Shown here piece after piece: positions 8,012 to 16,164 of a stretch of DNA of 44,218 nucleotides; the stretch's first letter is position 1, and every line of letters begins with the position of its first letter. The notes under the pieces were generated by a model, which was not told where the DNA came from, ran no database searches, and saw only the letters and a program-made list of their open reading frames with translations. Made by a program: the position numbers and the translations under genes. Origin of the DNA: a virus. The stretch covers positions 1-44,218 of the IMG/VR virus record IMGVR_UViG_3300033146_003054. One strand, given 5' to 3'.

Positions 8012-8341
8012 TTATATTTCTCCATATTCAATTTTTATATTTTCTTCTTTTATAGCTTCATCAACTTTTCTATTTAATTCTTCTTGATCTAAATCTATTT
8101 CAAAAATCTTTCTATTTAACCATAATTTAAACTGGCTATTATTAGTTAAACTTTTAAAAGCTTCTTTTTGATTGGCTATTTGTGTTCTATTAGATTGACC
8201 AGTTCCAATAACACCAGAATCTCTATGCTTAATCCTACAACAATTTTGATGTTTATTTCTATATTGGCCTCCTCCCCCTGTACCAGAAAACCAAGTTATA
8301 GTAAAATCTTTTTTAGTAATTGAAAATAGTAATTCTTTCAT
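8012..8341 (-). CDS. GGQ-domain peptide release factor-like protein
   Basis: 109 residues. Contains SGTGGGGQYRNKHQNCCRIKH (19-39), the class I release factor catalytic motif GGQ (24-26) with the following N-K and R-x-x-H pattern. There is no codon-recognition domain, so it resembles stand-alone hydrolases (ArfB/YaeJ, RF-H type) that release peptides without reading a stop codon. The strongly basic tail of ArfB is not obvious here; the C terminus is acidic. Likely role: releasing nascent chains from stalled ribosomes or damaged mRNA during infection. A second peptidyl-tRNA-cleaving enzyme is encoded at 42349. Confidence 0.8.
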   Translation of the reverse strand: MKELLFSITKKDFTITWFSGTGGGGQYRNKHQNCCRIKHRDSGVIGTGQSNRTQIANQKEAFKSLTNNSQFKLWLNRKIFEIDLDQEELNRKVDEAIKEENIKIEYGEI

Positions 8342-8342
8342 T

Positions 8343-8753
8343 TTATTCCTCTACAATTATTTCATTGCAAAATTCTTTTTGAAGTTCTAAATACTTTTCA
8401 TACCTTTCTTTTTTAAGAAGTTCTTCTTTTTTCTCAGCTTCTTTATCTCTATTCATTTTGTCTCTTTTAAGTTTTTCAGCTTGTTGATGAAATTCATCAA
8501 AAAATTGTTTACGTCCTAAATCATCTAAGAATAATCGTTCTACAGGAAATATTTCTTGAAAACTATCTGAATAGCATCCATCATTACTAAATCCATTAAA
8601 CCACATTTCATCTTCTTCAATACACTCAAAATCTAAATATTCTAATCCTTGTATAGCTTGAATGTTATCATTATACCAATGTAAATAATCCATTGCTGAA
8701 TCTTCTAAGTCTTTTTGCAACTGTTTATATAATTCATAATTTTCTTTAGTCAT
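8343..8753 (-). CDS. Hypothetical protein with C-terminal coiled coil (136 aa)
   Basis: Acidic, aromatic N-terminal half (DFECIEEDEMWFNGF) and a highly charged helical C-terminal half from residue 85 (KLKRDKMNRDKEAEKKEELL). Start overlaps the stop of the 24-residue gene upstream. No recognised family. Confidence 0.65.
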   Translation of the reverse strand: MTKENYELYKQLQKDLEDSAMDYLHWYNDNIQAIQGLEYLDFECIEEDEMWFNGFSNDGCYSDSFQEIFPVERLFLDDLGRKQFFDEFHQQAEKLKRDKMNRDKEAEKKEELLKKERYEKYLELQKEFCNEIIVEE

Positions 8754-8824
8754 CTACATTCCCCCAATCTATATTCTTCCCAACTTTTTAATGTAGCGTT
8801 CTTAGCTTCTTCTGCACTAATCAT
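8750..8824 (-). CDS. 24-residue peptide gene
   Basis: ATG with AGGAAG 5 bases upstream; product begins MISAEEAKNATLKSWEEY and its TGA overlaps the next ATG (ATGA). SAxEAKxxT-like starts are common in small phage proteins. Translation is likely; function unknown. The remaining bases up to 9059 hold the open frame listed separately and a 12-codon frame (MSELTGSYKLFRF) with a GGGAG site at 8896. Confidence 0.5.
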   Translation of the reverse strand: MISAEEAKNATLKSWEEYRLGECR

Positions 8825-8888
8825 TTATACTTCCTTTTGTATACCTATTTTGGTTTAAAATCTAAACAATTTATAACTACCTGTAAGC

Positions 8889-9059
8889 TCACTCATTTGT
8901 ATTCTCCCAGTATTCAATTGAATCATCAGATAATATTTCTACTTCACATTTATATGCTTTATTAGATTTTGCTACACATAAGAATTTTGTTGGTTTTCTA
9001 TCATAACACGTTATTTTTACAGGTTGAGAATAGATTGTATTTTCATATTCTCTTTTTAA
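8889..9059 (-). pseudogene. Open frame without a start codon, in frame behind the TAA of the upstream gene
   Basis: After the TAA at 9060-9062 the same frame stays open for 56 codons to a TGA at 8889, with protein-like content (YSQPVKITCYDRKPTKFLC, then KAYKCEVEILSDDSIEYW). No ATG, GTG or TTG occurs at its head. Either a gene that lost its 5' end, a readthrough extension, or a gene with a rare start codon. Confidence 0.35.
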
Positions 9060-9779
9060 TTATTTTTTCATCATTTGTAAATTATGTGTTGCCCATTCTA
9101 TAATACCATCATGTTGAATTTTTGATTTTATAAATAAACTGACACTTGGAATTAATTCTGTTCCATTAGTATTATAAAATTGTCCATACTCTATTTTATC
9201 TTCTAAATATCCTTTTAAAAATTTAAAACTAATATCAAGACGTTGTAAACCAACATCTCCATTTTCTCTATAATATTGTTCAAGGTTTTTTTGATCTCCT
9301 TTTGTTATTGAATAATTTGCATTATTAATCCAACCTGATTGAATATGGTGTTTTATATTAGGATCTATATTTTTACATAATTCCCTATAAGATTTTTGAA
9401 AAGTTTTAATCACTTTATCAAATTTGTTTATTGGAAGTTTTTTTAAAGATTTTTTTTGTTTATAATCTCCTTTCTTAATAGGTTGATATTGAAGCAATTG
9501 ATATGTATTATGCTTTTTATTATCAATTACTTGTGTTGACCAATCTAATAAAAAATTCTCCTTTAATTTTTTTTTCAATAAATCAATATTCCTAATACTA
9601 CAACCCATATCTTTTGCTAATGTTTCTCTGGAAGGAAAAGCTGTAACTTTATCTCTTGCATAACTTAATAAGATTAAATATAGACGCATTGATGAATTAT
9701 CAATGCGTCTATTTATTAGTAGAGACCTTTCAATTGGAACCTTCCAGTCAATTTTTTTATAAACAAAATCATCTGGCAT
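9060..9779 (-). CDS. Helix-turn-helix DNA-binding protein
   Basis: 239 residues. Residues 45-75 (AFPSRETLAKDMGCSIRNID) form a winged-helix type HTH like that in phage replication-initiator and DnaD-like proteins. The rest is basic and helical with no recognised motif. It may act in phage replication or transcription control; the sequence does not decide. Downstream of the MoxR-type ATPase in the same transcript. Confidence 0.6.
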   Translation of the reverse strand: MPDDFVYKKIDWKVPIERSLLINRRIDNSSMRLYLILLSYARDKVTAFPSRETLAKDMGCSIRNIDLLKKKLKENFLLDWSTQVIDNKKHNTYQLLQYQPIKKGDYKQKKSLKKLPINKFDKVIKTFQKSYRELCKNIDPNIKHHIQSGWINNANYSITKGDQKNLEQYYRENGDVGLQRLDISFKFLKGYLEDKIEYGQFYNTNGTELIPSVSLFIKSKIQHDGIIEWATHNLQMMKK

Positions 9780-9793
9780 ATCTTATCAGCAGA

Positions 9794-11269
9794 TTATACT
9801 GCCTCCTGTTTCTTGTTTTGAATATCAAACAATTCTTGATCACTTGTATAATAAAAGCTTTGATAAGAATTTTTATATCTATCATTAATATTATATAACA
9901 TTTCACCAAGCTCTTTTGCAGGATTGGATTTTATTGCATTAAGTTCATAAATAAATACAGTTAAATCTTCTGCTGGAATATCTGTATCTGTAATGAAAGT
10001 TGAAATATTAAGCCCAGGAAGCTTTACTCCATTTTCACCTTCCCAAGTATCAATTTCCTTAATTGAGTGAGCCACAGATAGTAGAAGATACAACATTGCC
10101 CCCTTTTTTTTAGATAACTCTTTAATTTTATCACGAACTGCTACATAATTAAAAAGAACATCTTCCGGAAGAACTCTATTTTCAGAGAAATAAGCATATT
10201 TACCAATAATATCTCTAACTAAATCTTTTCCATTTTCAATTCCAAATTCACTAATATTATTTATAAGAGCACGAATTTGAACATTAGGATTTTGATAAAA
10301 ATCTGCGAAAGTTTCTTTTGGATCTTTTTCTTTTTTATTCCATTTTTCTATCATATCAAAAATCATATTGTTAGCGACTAACGTCCAAGCTCTAGGAGAC
10401 ATTGTTGAATCACCTTCTTCATCACCTTCGTTATTATTTTTAGGAATTAAAAAAGGAGTTTCTACTTTCCCATCTTCCATAAACTTATCAAAAATATAAT
10501 AACAAAGAATGGAAGGAACTCTTGTTGGAAGTTTTAAATTATTAATTTCAAATGGTTTAAAAGCAAAAGAACTCAACCAAGAAGGAGCATTATAACCAAT
10601 ATAAATATTCCTATGCCATCGTTCTGCTGTTGCTGTATCAAAATTATTTACTGAATTAAAAGATGATACATTTTTTTGTATTTTTCTATTTCCAGAACCA
10701 ATGATAACTGTTCTTTTAGGAAGTTTATATTTTTCGGATTTTCCTGTTTCTTCATTATAATCTGCACTTCCACCAATTTCACCGTTTAATACTAAATTCA
10801 TAACAGCAGCCATACTTTCGGTATCTGCTTTATTGTATTCATCTAAATGAAGTATCCATAATTTATCATCATCAGTTGGAGGTAATACTGTTGGTTGAGC
10901 TAACCGAACTACTGTTTGTTCTTTTTTATTTTTATGTAAATAAGGAAATCCTTGTAATTCTTCAATTGGAACTTTTTGAATTTCAAGTTTATGATAAATA
11001 CAATCACCTTCTTCTTCTGCAAGAGCTTTAATTATTGCACTTTTTCCCACACCTGTGTCGCCATAGATAAAAAGAGAATGTCTTGTATCATCTATGAAAA
11101 TATTATTTTTAGTTAATCTAATAGCTCTTTTGACTTCTTTTTCTAAATCTGCATATGTAGATGATATAGTTGGAATTGATTCAACAATTCCATTTTTAAT
11201 AGAAGCTATATCAAAATTACTGCTTATATTTTTTTGTAAGTCAAAATATAGTTTTGAATATTCTTTCAT
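9794..11269 (-). CDS. MoxR-type AAA ATPase
   Basis: 491 residues. Walker A GDTGVGKS at 70-77, a Walker B segment LWILHLDEYNKAD, and downstream GSGNRK and an ATAERWHRNIY stretch in the sensor/arginine positions. The layout fits MoxR/RavA-like AAA+ proteins, which act with VWA-domain partners as chaperones or metal-insertion machines. The VWA/metallopeptidase protein at 5122 is the likely partner. First gene behind the promoter at 11291-11319; the operon runs to thyX. Confidence 0.8.
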   Translation of the reverse strand: MKEYSKLYFDLQKNISSNFDIASIKNGIVESIPTISSTYADLEKEVKRAIRLTKNNIFIDDTRHSLFIYGDTGVGKSAIIKALAEEEGDCIYHKLEIQKVPIEELQGFPYLHKNKKEQTVVRLAQPTVLPPTDDDKLWILHLDEYNKADTESMAAVMNLVLNGEIGGSADYNEETGKSEKYKLPKRTVIIGSGNRKIQKNVSSFNSVNNFDTATAERWHRNIYIGYNAPSWLSSFAFKPFEINNLKLPTRVPSILCYYIFDKFMEDGKVETPFLIPKNNNEGDEEGDSTMSPRAWTLVANNMIFDMIEKWNKKEKDPKETFADFYQNPNVQIRALINNISEFGIENGKDLVRDIIGKYAYFSENRVLPEDVLFNYVAVRDKIKELSKKKGAMLYLLLSVAHSIKEIDTWEGENGVKLPGLNISTFITDTDIPAEDLTVFIYELNAIKSNPAKELGEMLYNINDRYKNSYQSFYYTSDQELFDIQNKKQEAV

Positions 11270-11290
11270 TTTTCCCCCTGATTTATTATA

Positions 11291-11319
11291 ATTATAACAA
11301 ATTATTCTTTTATTGTCAA
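11291..11319 (-). promoter_or_regulatory. Sigma70-type promoter (conserved family)
   Basis: TTGACA (11314-11319), 17 bases, TATAAT (11291-11296); spacer differs by one base from the family. Heads the ATPase-to-thyX block. Confidence 0.85.
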
Positions 11320-11328
11320 TATTATTTT

Positions 11329-12126
11329 TTAGTTATTAATTATAGCCGTTCGCCTTAAAAAATTTATAGGATCAATAAAAACTCCATTTTTACTGACTCC
11401 ATAATGTAAATGAGGGCCTGTTGAAATTCCACTATTTCCAAGATAACCTATAACTTGTCCTTTTTTTACTCTTTCACCCTCGTGAACTATAACTTTGGAC
11501 ATATGAGCATAATGAGTTCTAATATTGTTTTTATGTTGAATGATAACATATCTACCCATTCTCCAATCATTAATAAAATGATCTCTAATAACTCCATCAG
11601 CAGTTGCTATAACTGGATCAGCCCAATTACTTACAAGATCAATTCCTTCATGCGGATTTTTTGCTAATCTTTTGGAGTTAAATGGATTAAATCTTTCACC
11701 AAAACCAGAAGATATTGTAATACTATGATTATTAAACAAGGGCCATATATCAGGTAATTCATTAAAATAATCAGTTCTTTCATTAAAAAAATTATCTGTC
11801 ATTTTTAAGAGATCAGTAAAATTATTTTTAAGTAATAAAAGATCTTCATAAGATTTAAGATCAAAATCATCTTTATTATTATTAATAGAATAACCACCTG
11901 TAAATAAATAAGAATCAGTCATTTTTATATTTTTTACTATTTTTATTATAGTATCTTCATAATGACTTAAATTATTCTCATTAATTTGTTTAAGAGTTAA
12001 TATTTCTGTATTAAGTGTTTGGCTATACTTAATTTGCTTATTAAATGTTACTCCAGCAAAAATAAATACAACACTTAATACAGATATTTGTATTATTGCA
12101 GTTGTTTTTTTTATAAATTTATTCAT
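11329..12126 (-). CDS. Membrane-anchored M23 metallopeptidase (peptidoglycan hydrolase)
   Basis: 265 residues. Hydrophobic segment at about 8-28 acts as a signal anchor. Residues 35-130 are helical linker. The C-terminal half is an M23/LytM domain: NPHEGIDLVS (first zinc His and Asp), YVIIQHKN, THYAHMS, and GPHLHYGV with the HxH. Such enzymes cut peptide bridges in peptidoglycan. With an N-terminal anchor and no holin nearby it may act at the host envelope in lysis or in cell wall control; the role is inferred. Has its own promoter at 12144-12172. Confidence 0.85.
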   Translation of the reverse strand: MNKFIKKTTAIIQISVLSVVFIFAGVTFNKQIKYSQTLNTEILTLKQINENNLSHYEDTIIKIVKNIKMTDSYLFTGGYSINNNKDDFDLKSYEDLLLLKNNFTDLLKMTDNFFNERTDYFNELPDIWPLFNNHSITISSGFGERFNPFNSKRLAKNPHEGIDLVSNWADPVIATADGVIRDHFINDWRMGRYVIIQHKNNIRTHYAHMSKVIVHEGERVKKGQVIGYLGNSGISTGPHLHYGVSKNGVFIDPINFLRRTAIINN

Positions 12127-12143
12127 ATATATTCCTTTAAAAA

Positions 12144-12172
12144 ATTATATCAAATTATTCTTTTTCTGTCAA
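12144..12172 (-). promoter_or_regulatory. Sigma70-type promoter (conserved family)
   Basis: TTGACA (12167-12172), 17 bases, TATAAT (12144-12149), upstream of the M23 peptidase. Confidence 0.85.
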
Positions 12173-12181
12173 TTTTTATCT

Positions 12182-12191
12182 TTATCTTTAC
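12182..12191 (-). promoter_or_regulatory. GTAAAGRTAA element
   Basis: GTAAAGATAA on the minus strand, just upstream of the sigma70 promoter of the M23 gene. Confidence 0.35.
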
Positions 12192-12200
12192 TATATACTG

Positions 12201-12246
12201 TCTATGGAGAAAAATATTTCCTGTATCTATGGAGAAAAATATTTCC
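12201..12246. repeat. Two 21-bp direct repeats (possible operator)
   Basis: Copies at 12201-12221 and 12226-12246, 25 bases apart. Each has an imperfect dyad GGAGAAAAATATTTCC, as expected for a dimeric DNA-binding protein. They lie in the divergent region between the leftward M23 gene and the rightward virion genes, the main switch point of the window. Confidence 0.6.
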
Positions 12247-12265
12247 CGTTAATAATAAGCAGGGC

Positions 12266-12282
12266 GTAGATTTAAAATCTAC
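12266..12282. promoter_or_regulatory. Palindrome GTAGATTT-A-AAATCTAC
   Basis: Perfect 8-bp dyad with one central base, between the direct repeats and the virion operon start. Could be an operator; no binding protein can be assigned. Confidence 0.4.
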
Positions 12283-12316
12283 TAAGTAAAATTTTTAATA
12301 AATCTTATATAAATCA

Positions 12317-12331
12317 GTAAAGATAATTAAA
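12317..12331 (+). promoter_or_regulatory. GTAAAGRTAA element (candidate late promoter)
   Basis: GTAAAGATAATTAAA, 29 bases before the start of the gp13-like gene. Confidence 0.45.
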
Positions 12332-12360
12332 GATGATACTTTAACAAAAGGAAATAAATA

Positions 12361-14802
12361 ATGATAAAAGAAACTTTTAGAAGAATAGAATACAGTGATG
12401 AAACTAAGTTTCTTAAAACAAATGATAAAATAGAACTTAAAAGATATAGTGATGATTTAATATTCTTAGCTAATTATAACAGCACATTAGATGCTCAATT
12501 TACTTCTGGAGAAGAAACTCCTATTACTATAGGTTCTCCAGTTATTTCTGATTTTGATTCTTTTGGATTAAGTCAGCATCTTGACTTAAAAGGTTCTGTT
12601 ATATATGGATATGATACTTTTACAAATCTAAATGAAGAAGGACATATTTCATTCAGACTCAGTTCAGGTTTTGATAATAACTATGGAGAACAAACTTTTT
12701 TAAATGAAAATCCTTCTGTTGTAATTTCTGATGGAACTGATTATTTTTTTAAGTTGTATTTAGGAGATGTTCTTCAAGGAGAGTTTTCTATTGAATTAAA
12801 TATAGGAGCAACTAAAGTAGATGTATTTAATGCATTATCTATAGAAATAGCAACTTATGCAAATGTTTTATATAATTCAGAAAATAAAATAAAAATAATT
12901 TCATTAATATTAGGGCAATCTATTTATATAACAGAACCTGATTCTGGTAATTCATTGCTTACTTTAATGAATGGAGTTTCAAATCCAATTATACAAAATG
13001 CTCCAACACAAGATATAGAATTTTTTAAATTAGCTCCTTCTGGAAATTTAAACAACGCAATATTATTAACTCATGATATTAATAGTCATATAATAATAAA
13101 TATGTATGATAGTTCTGGTAATCTCATAGTAGATGAAGATGCTGGTATATGGTCAAATGAATCAATTAAATATTATGAATTTGAATTATCTTGGAATGAA
13201 AATATAGGACAATTATTTATAGAAGGTAAATTAAAACACTTATTTTTAACAAATTTTAGTAGAGTTAATTCTTTAACTGAATTAACTCTACAAGGAATTG
13301 ATTCTATTGATTATCATAAAATAGATGAAGTAATATTAAAAAATACTTTTGGACATAATAAAAACTATATTCCTGCGATTTTACCTCTTACTCCTTACAA
13401 TACTGAAAATCCTTATATAGATATTTATTTTGGGAAAGGATTTAAAGAAAATGAAATTACAGATTTAATAATTAATACTTCAAACTCAGGTATAAATTTT
13501 ATTGTTAAAATAGGGCATACTTGGTATTATTATTTTTCAGGAGCGTGGAGAGCGTCTGATGGGACATTCTCACAATCAACTTCAGCTGATGTGTTTGAAA
13601 CTCAATTCGCAGAATTATTTTTTAATGAGAATTATGATTTAGATATAAGAGTATTTTTTCATACAGATGGATATGAAAATGTTTGGATTGATGAATTTTC
13701 TATTATAATAGAAAAAGGAAGTTCAGCAGCTGCTTATATTACAGGAACAATAGCAATTACGGGAACTGTAGATTTATCAATAAATAATTCAGTAGAAATT
13801 ACAACAGATCAAGGATCATTAATTGTAGATTTATCAAGTGCTGCTGTAGATGCAAGTCTAACAACTTTACAAGAAATAAAACAAGCAATAAATGATGCTA
13901 ATGTTCCCGGATTAGCAGCAGCAACAGATGATGGAAATTATCATTTAGTTTTATTAAGTTCTAATACTGGAAGTGGATCTATTGTTGCAATTGACCACGC
14001 TGATACAGATGATGCATTAAGCATTGTTTGGGATGCAGAAGGAGCTACGGATTTAGGAGAAGATACAGAAATCGTAAGTGAATTTTCAGATTTTTCAGAA
14101 TTATATAGATTTATAAGAGCAAAACTTGGTGCACCATTAGTTCCAGTTGAATTAACAGATGAACAATTAGATGATTGTATTTCTTCTGCTGTATATCATT
14201 TTAATAAATGGAGAAATTTTCAAGAAAGTATTGAAACAACAACTCTTACTGGATCACCAGCAACAGGTTATGAATTACCAGCAATAGTAGGAGGAGAAGA
14301 AAATATAACAGAAATAATTCTTTCTCCAAGATATCCAACTTCATATTATAATGGTAGAGATGAATTAATGTCTAATATTTATATTCAATCAATTTATGAT
14401 AATAAAAGTGTAATGTCTAATGCAGCTGATTATCATATAGCTCTTGTAGCAACAAAAGATTTAAATATGGTTCTTAATACAGAAGTAAGATGGGAATATC
14501 TTAATAAAAAAATATTTTTATATCCAACACCTCCTCCTTCATTAAGAATTGGTATTAAATATAAATCATCAATGACATTAAGTGAAATTATTAATAGTCA
14601 ATCTATAAAAGATTTTGCATTAGCAGAAGCAAAAATTACACTTGGAACAATTCGTAGTACATTTGGTGGTGCTATACCTTCTGGAGATGGAATGTTACAA
14701 CTTAATGGTAGTGAATTAAAAGCAGAAGGAACACAAGAAAAAGCAGATTTAAAAGCAACTTGGAAATCAAGTACAGCTCCTTATGAAATGTTAATAGGAT
14801 AA
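12361..14802 (+). CDS. Neck protein with C-terminal gp13-like domain and long N-terminal extension
   Basis: 813 residues. The last 240 resemble T4 gp13: IRAKLGAPLVPVELTDEQLDD, then a middle region, then DFALAEAKITLGTIRSTF, IPSGDGMLQLNG and a terminal KSSTAPYEMLIG. gp13 is a head-completion/neck protein that joins the filled head to the tail. T4 gp13 is only about 300 residues; here roughly 570 beta-rich residues precede it, including two segments (about 120-210 and 455-555) like flagellin-hook IN domains (INNSVEITTDQGSLIVDLSS). The extension may form surface whiskers or a collar decoration; that is inference. AAGGA ribosome site. Confidence 0.7.
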   Translation: MIKETFRRIEYSDETKFLKTNDKIELKRYSDDLIFLANYNSTLDAQFTSGEETPITIGSPVISDFDSFGLSQHLDLKGSVIYGYDTFTNLNEEGHISFRLSSGFDNNYGEQTFLNENPSVVISDGTDYFFKLYLGDVLQGEFSIELNIGATKVDVFNALSIEIATYANVLYNSENKIKIISLILGQSIYITEPDSGNSLLTLMNGVSNPIIQNAPTQDIEFFKLAPSGNLNNAILLTHDINSHIIINMYDSSGNLIVDEDAGIWSNESIKYYEFELSWNENIGQLFIEGKLKHLFLTNFSRVNSLTELTLQGIDSIDYHKIDEVILKNTFGHNKNYIPAILPLTPYNTENPYIDIYFGKGFKENEITDLIINTSNSGINFIVKIGHTWYYYFSGAWRASDGTFSQSTSADVFETQFAELFFNENYDLDIRVFFHTDGYENVWIDEFSIIIEKGSSAAAYITGTIAITGTVDLSINNSVEITTDQGSLIVDLSSAAVDASLTTLQEIKQAINDANVPGLAAATDDGNYHLVLLSSNTGSGSIVAIDHADTDDALSIVWDAEGATDLGEDTEIVSEFSDFSELYRFIRAKLGAPLVPVELTDEQLDDCISSAVYHFNKWRNFQESIETTTLTGSPATGYELPAIVGGEENITEIILSPRYPTSYYNGRDELMSNIYIQSIYDNKSVMSNAADYHIALVATKDLNMVLNTEVRWEYLNKKIFLYPTPPPSLRIGIKYKSSMTLSEIINSQSIKDFALAEAKITLGTIRSTFGGAIPSGDGMLQLNGSELKAEGTQEKADLKATWKSSTAPYEMLIG

Positions 14803-14818
14803 TAATTATTTTATTATC

Positions 14819-14833
14819 GTAAAGATACTTATA
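14819..14833 (+). promoter_or_regulatory. GTAAAGRTAA-like element
   Basis: GTAAAGATACTTATA, 20 bases before the next start. Confidence 0.4.
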
Positions 14834-14853
14834 TACTAAAAGAGGAATATAAA

Positions 14854-15471
14854 ATGAAATCATTTACAGAATATATTGAATTAAAAGAAGAAGAAAATTA
14901 TCAAATACAAATGCTTAATGAAGACCCTATTCTTATAGCAGGAACTATTTTAGGATATGCTGGAGCAGGACTTATTATAGGTTGGGGTGGGGCATTGCTT
15001 GTTAGAGGATATGCTGAATTAACAAGTAGATTTGTTTCTGGGATAAAAAAATCTTATAAAAGATTTTTCAAAAAAGATAAATCAGTTGGAGAAATTACTA
15101 AATCAATTAGAAATTTAAAAACAGATACAAAAGTTAGAGTTCAACAAAACAAAATAAAAGATGAAGATAAAAAATATTCAGAAGAATTTAAAGAAGTTAA
15201 TGTAGCTATTAAAGATAAAGATGCTGATATAACAAAAGCCAAATTAAAATCAATTAAACTTGATGGAAAACTCATAAATAGAATGGTTATATTAGAAACA
15301 ACAAAAGTTTTTGGAGAGCCACCAATTCATTTTGGAAATACTGGAAATGATTGTTATTTATTTATAAAGAAAGTATTAGGAATTAAAGCAGCTCAAGCTG
15401 CTTCTTTTGTTGTTAAACAAGCACTTGAAAGTAAAGGAACTGAATTAGTTCAAAACGTAGAAAAAGAATAG
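14854..15471 (+). CDS. Internal-virion-type protein with hydrophobic segment (205 aa)
   Basis: Starts MKSFTEYIELKEEEN, close in style to capsid-targeting leaders of T4 internal proteins (MKTYQEFI...) and with LKE as a possible prohead-protease site. Residues 27-52 are hydrophobic and glycine-rich (ILIAGTILGYAGAGLIIGWG). The rest is lysine-rich and helical. Probably a virion protein packaged in the head or ejected with DNA; inferred from leader and position. Ends in TAG within the next ribosome site, in frame with the downstream gene. Confidence 0.6.
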   Translation: MKSFTEYIELKEEENYQIQMLNEDPILIAGTILGYAGAGLIIGWGGALLVRGYAELTSRFVSGIKKSYKRFFKKDKSVGEITKSIRNLKTDTKVRVQQNKIKDEDKKYSEEFKEVNVAIKDKDADITKAKLKSIKLDGKLINRMVILETTKVFGEPPIHFGNTGNDCYLFIKKVLGIKAAQAASFVVKQALESKGTELVQNVEKE

Positions 15472-15483
15472 GAGAAAAAAAAT

Positions 15484-15882
15484 ATGGCTTTATTAGTACC
15501 AAATGTCGGCGAAGAAGAAATGTTAAAAAGAATTATTGGAGATGTTTCTGGAGGAGATGTAACATTACATTTATATGGTGATAATATTACACCAACAGAA
15601 ACAGATACTGTTTCTAGTTATACAGAACTAACTGGAGGTAATGGTTATTCAAAAAAAGTTTTAGATGGAACTTGGACTATAAGTGGAGATCCAACTGGAG
15701 CAAGTTATCCTGAATATGAATTTTCGTTTAATTCTGGAACAGGAGAAACTGTATATGGATATTTTGTAACAGATTCAACTGATACAGTTTTATTATGGGC
15801 AGAAAGATTTTCTGATGCTCCATATACAATACCAACAGGTGGTGGTTCAATTTTTATTACACCAAAAATTCAATTAGATTAA
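15484..15882 (+). CDS. Phage structural protein of the MALLVPNVGEEE family
   Basis: 132 residues. The start MALLVPNVGEEEMLKRI, the central LTGGNGYSKKVLDGTWTI and the end ERFSDAPYTIPTGG match a beta-rich protein family frequent in myovirus structural regions. Probably a small virion surface or decoration protein; exact place in the particle is not known to me. Ribosome site GGAG overlaps the upstream TAG, and the two frames are continuous apart from that codon. Followed by a terminator. Confidence 0.7.
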   Translation: MALLVPNVGEEEMLKRIIGDVSGGDVTLHLYGDNITPTETDTVSSYTELTGGNGYSKKVLDGTWTISGDPTGASYPEYEFSFNSGTGETVYGYFVTDSTDTVLLWAERFSDAPYTIPTGGGSIFITPKIQLD

Positions 15883-15904
15883 AATAAAACAATAATTATA
15901 AAAA

Positions 15905-15935
15905 AAGGCAGGAATTGTTTCCTGCCTTTTTTTTA
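15905..15935 (+). terminator. Rho-independent terminator
   Basis: GGCAGGAA (15907-15914) pairs with TTCCTGCC (15919-15926), followed by eight T. Ends the first half of the virion operon; the A-run before the stem means it could also work leftward. Confidence 0.9.
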
Positions 15936-15938
15936 TGA

Positions 15939-15954
15939 GTAAAGATAATTATAA
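15939..15954 (+). promoter_or_regulatory. GTAAAGRTAA element (candidate late promoter)
   Basis: GTAAAGATAATTATAA directly behind the terminator and 12 bases before the next start. The terminator-then-motif order supports a promoter role. Confidence 0.5.
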
Positions 15955-15966
15955 GGATGTTATAAC

Positions 15967-16152
15967 ATGGCAAATTATACAGGATCAGGAGAAATAGTTA
16001 TAGATGGTTTAGCGCTTACAAAAGTAGTAGAACCATATTTATTAAATTTTACTCCTTTTTCAAAAAATAAGAAATATAATGCTGGGCTTGATGAAAATAA
16101 TAAATACCCAGAAGATTATACAGAAAATTATGCTGATTTATTTAGTAAATAG
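15967..16152 (+). CDS. Small structural-region protein (61 aa)
   Basis: Starts MANYTGSGEIVIDGLALTKV, neutral, no membrane segment. Unknown function; its position just before the gp14-like gene suggests a neck or tail accessory. Ends in a TAG that forms part of the next ribosome site (TAGGAG), with the downstream gene in the same frame. Confidence 0.6.
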   Translation: MANYTGSGEIVIDGLALTKVVEPYLLNFTPFSKNKKYNAGLDENNKYPEDYTENYADLFSK

Positions 16153-16164
16153 GAGATTGTTTTA

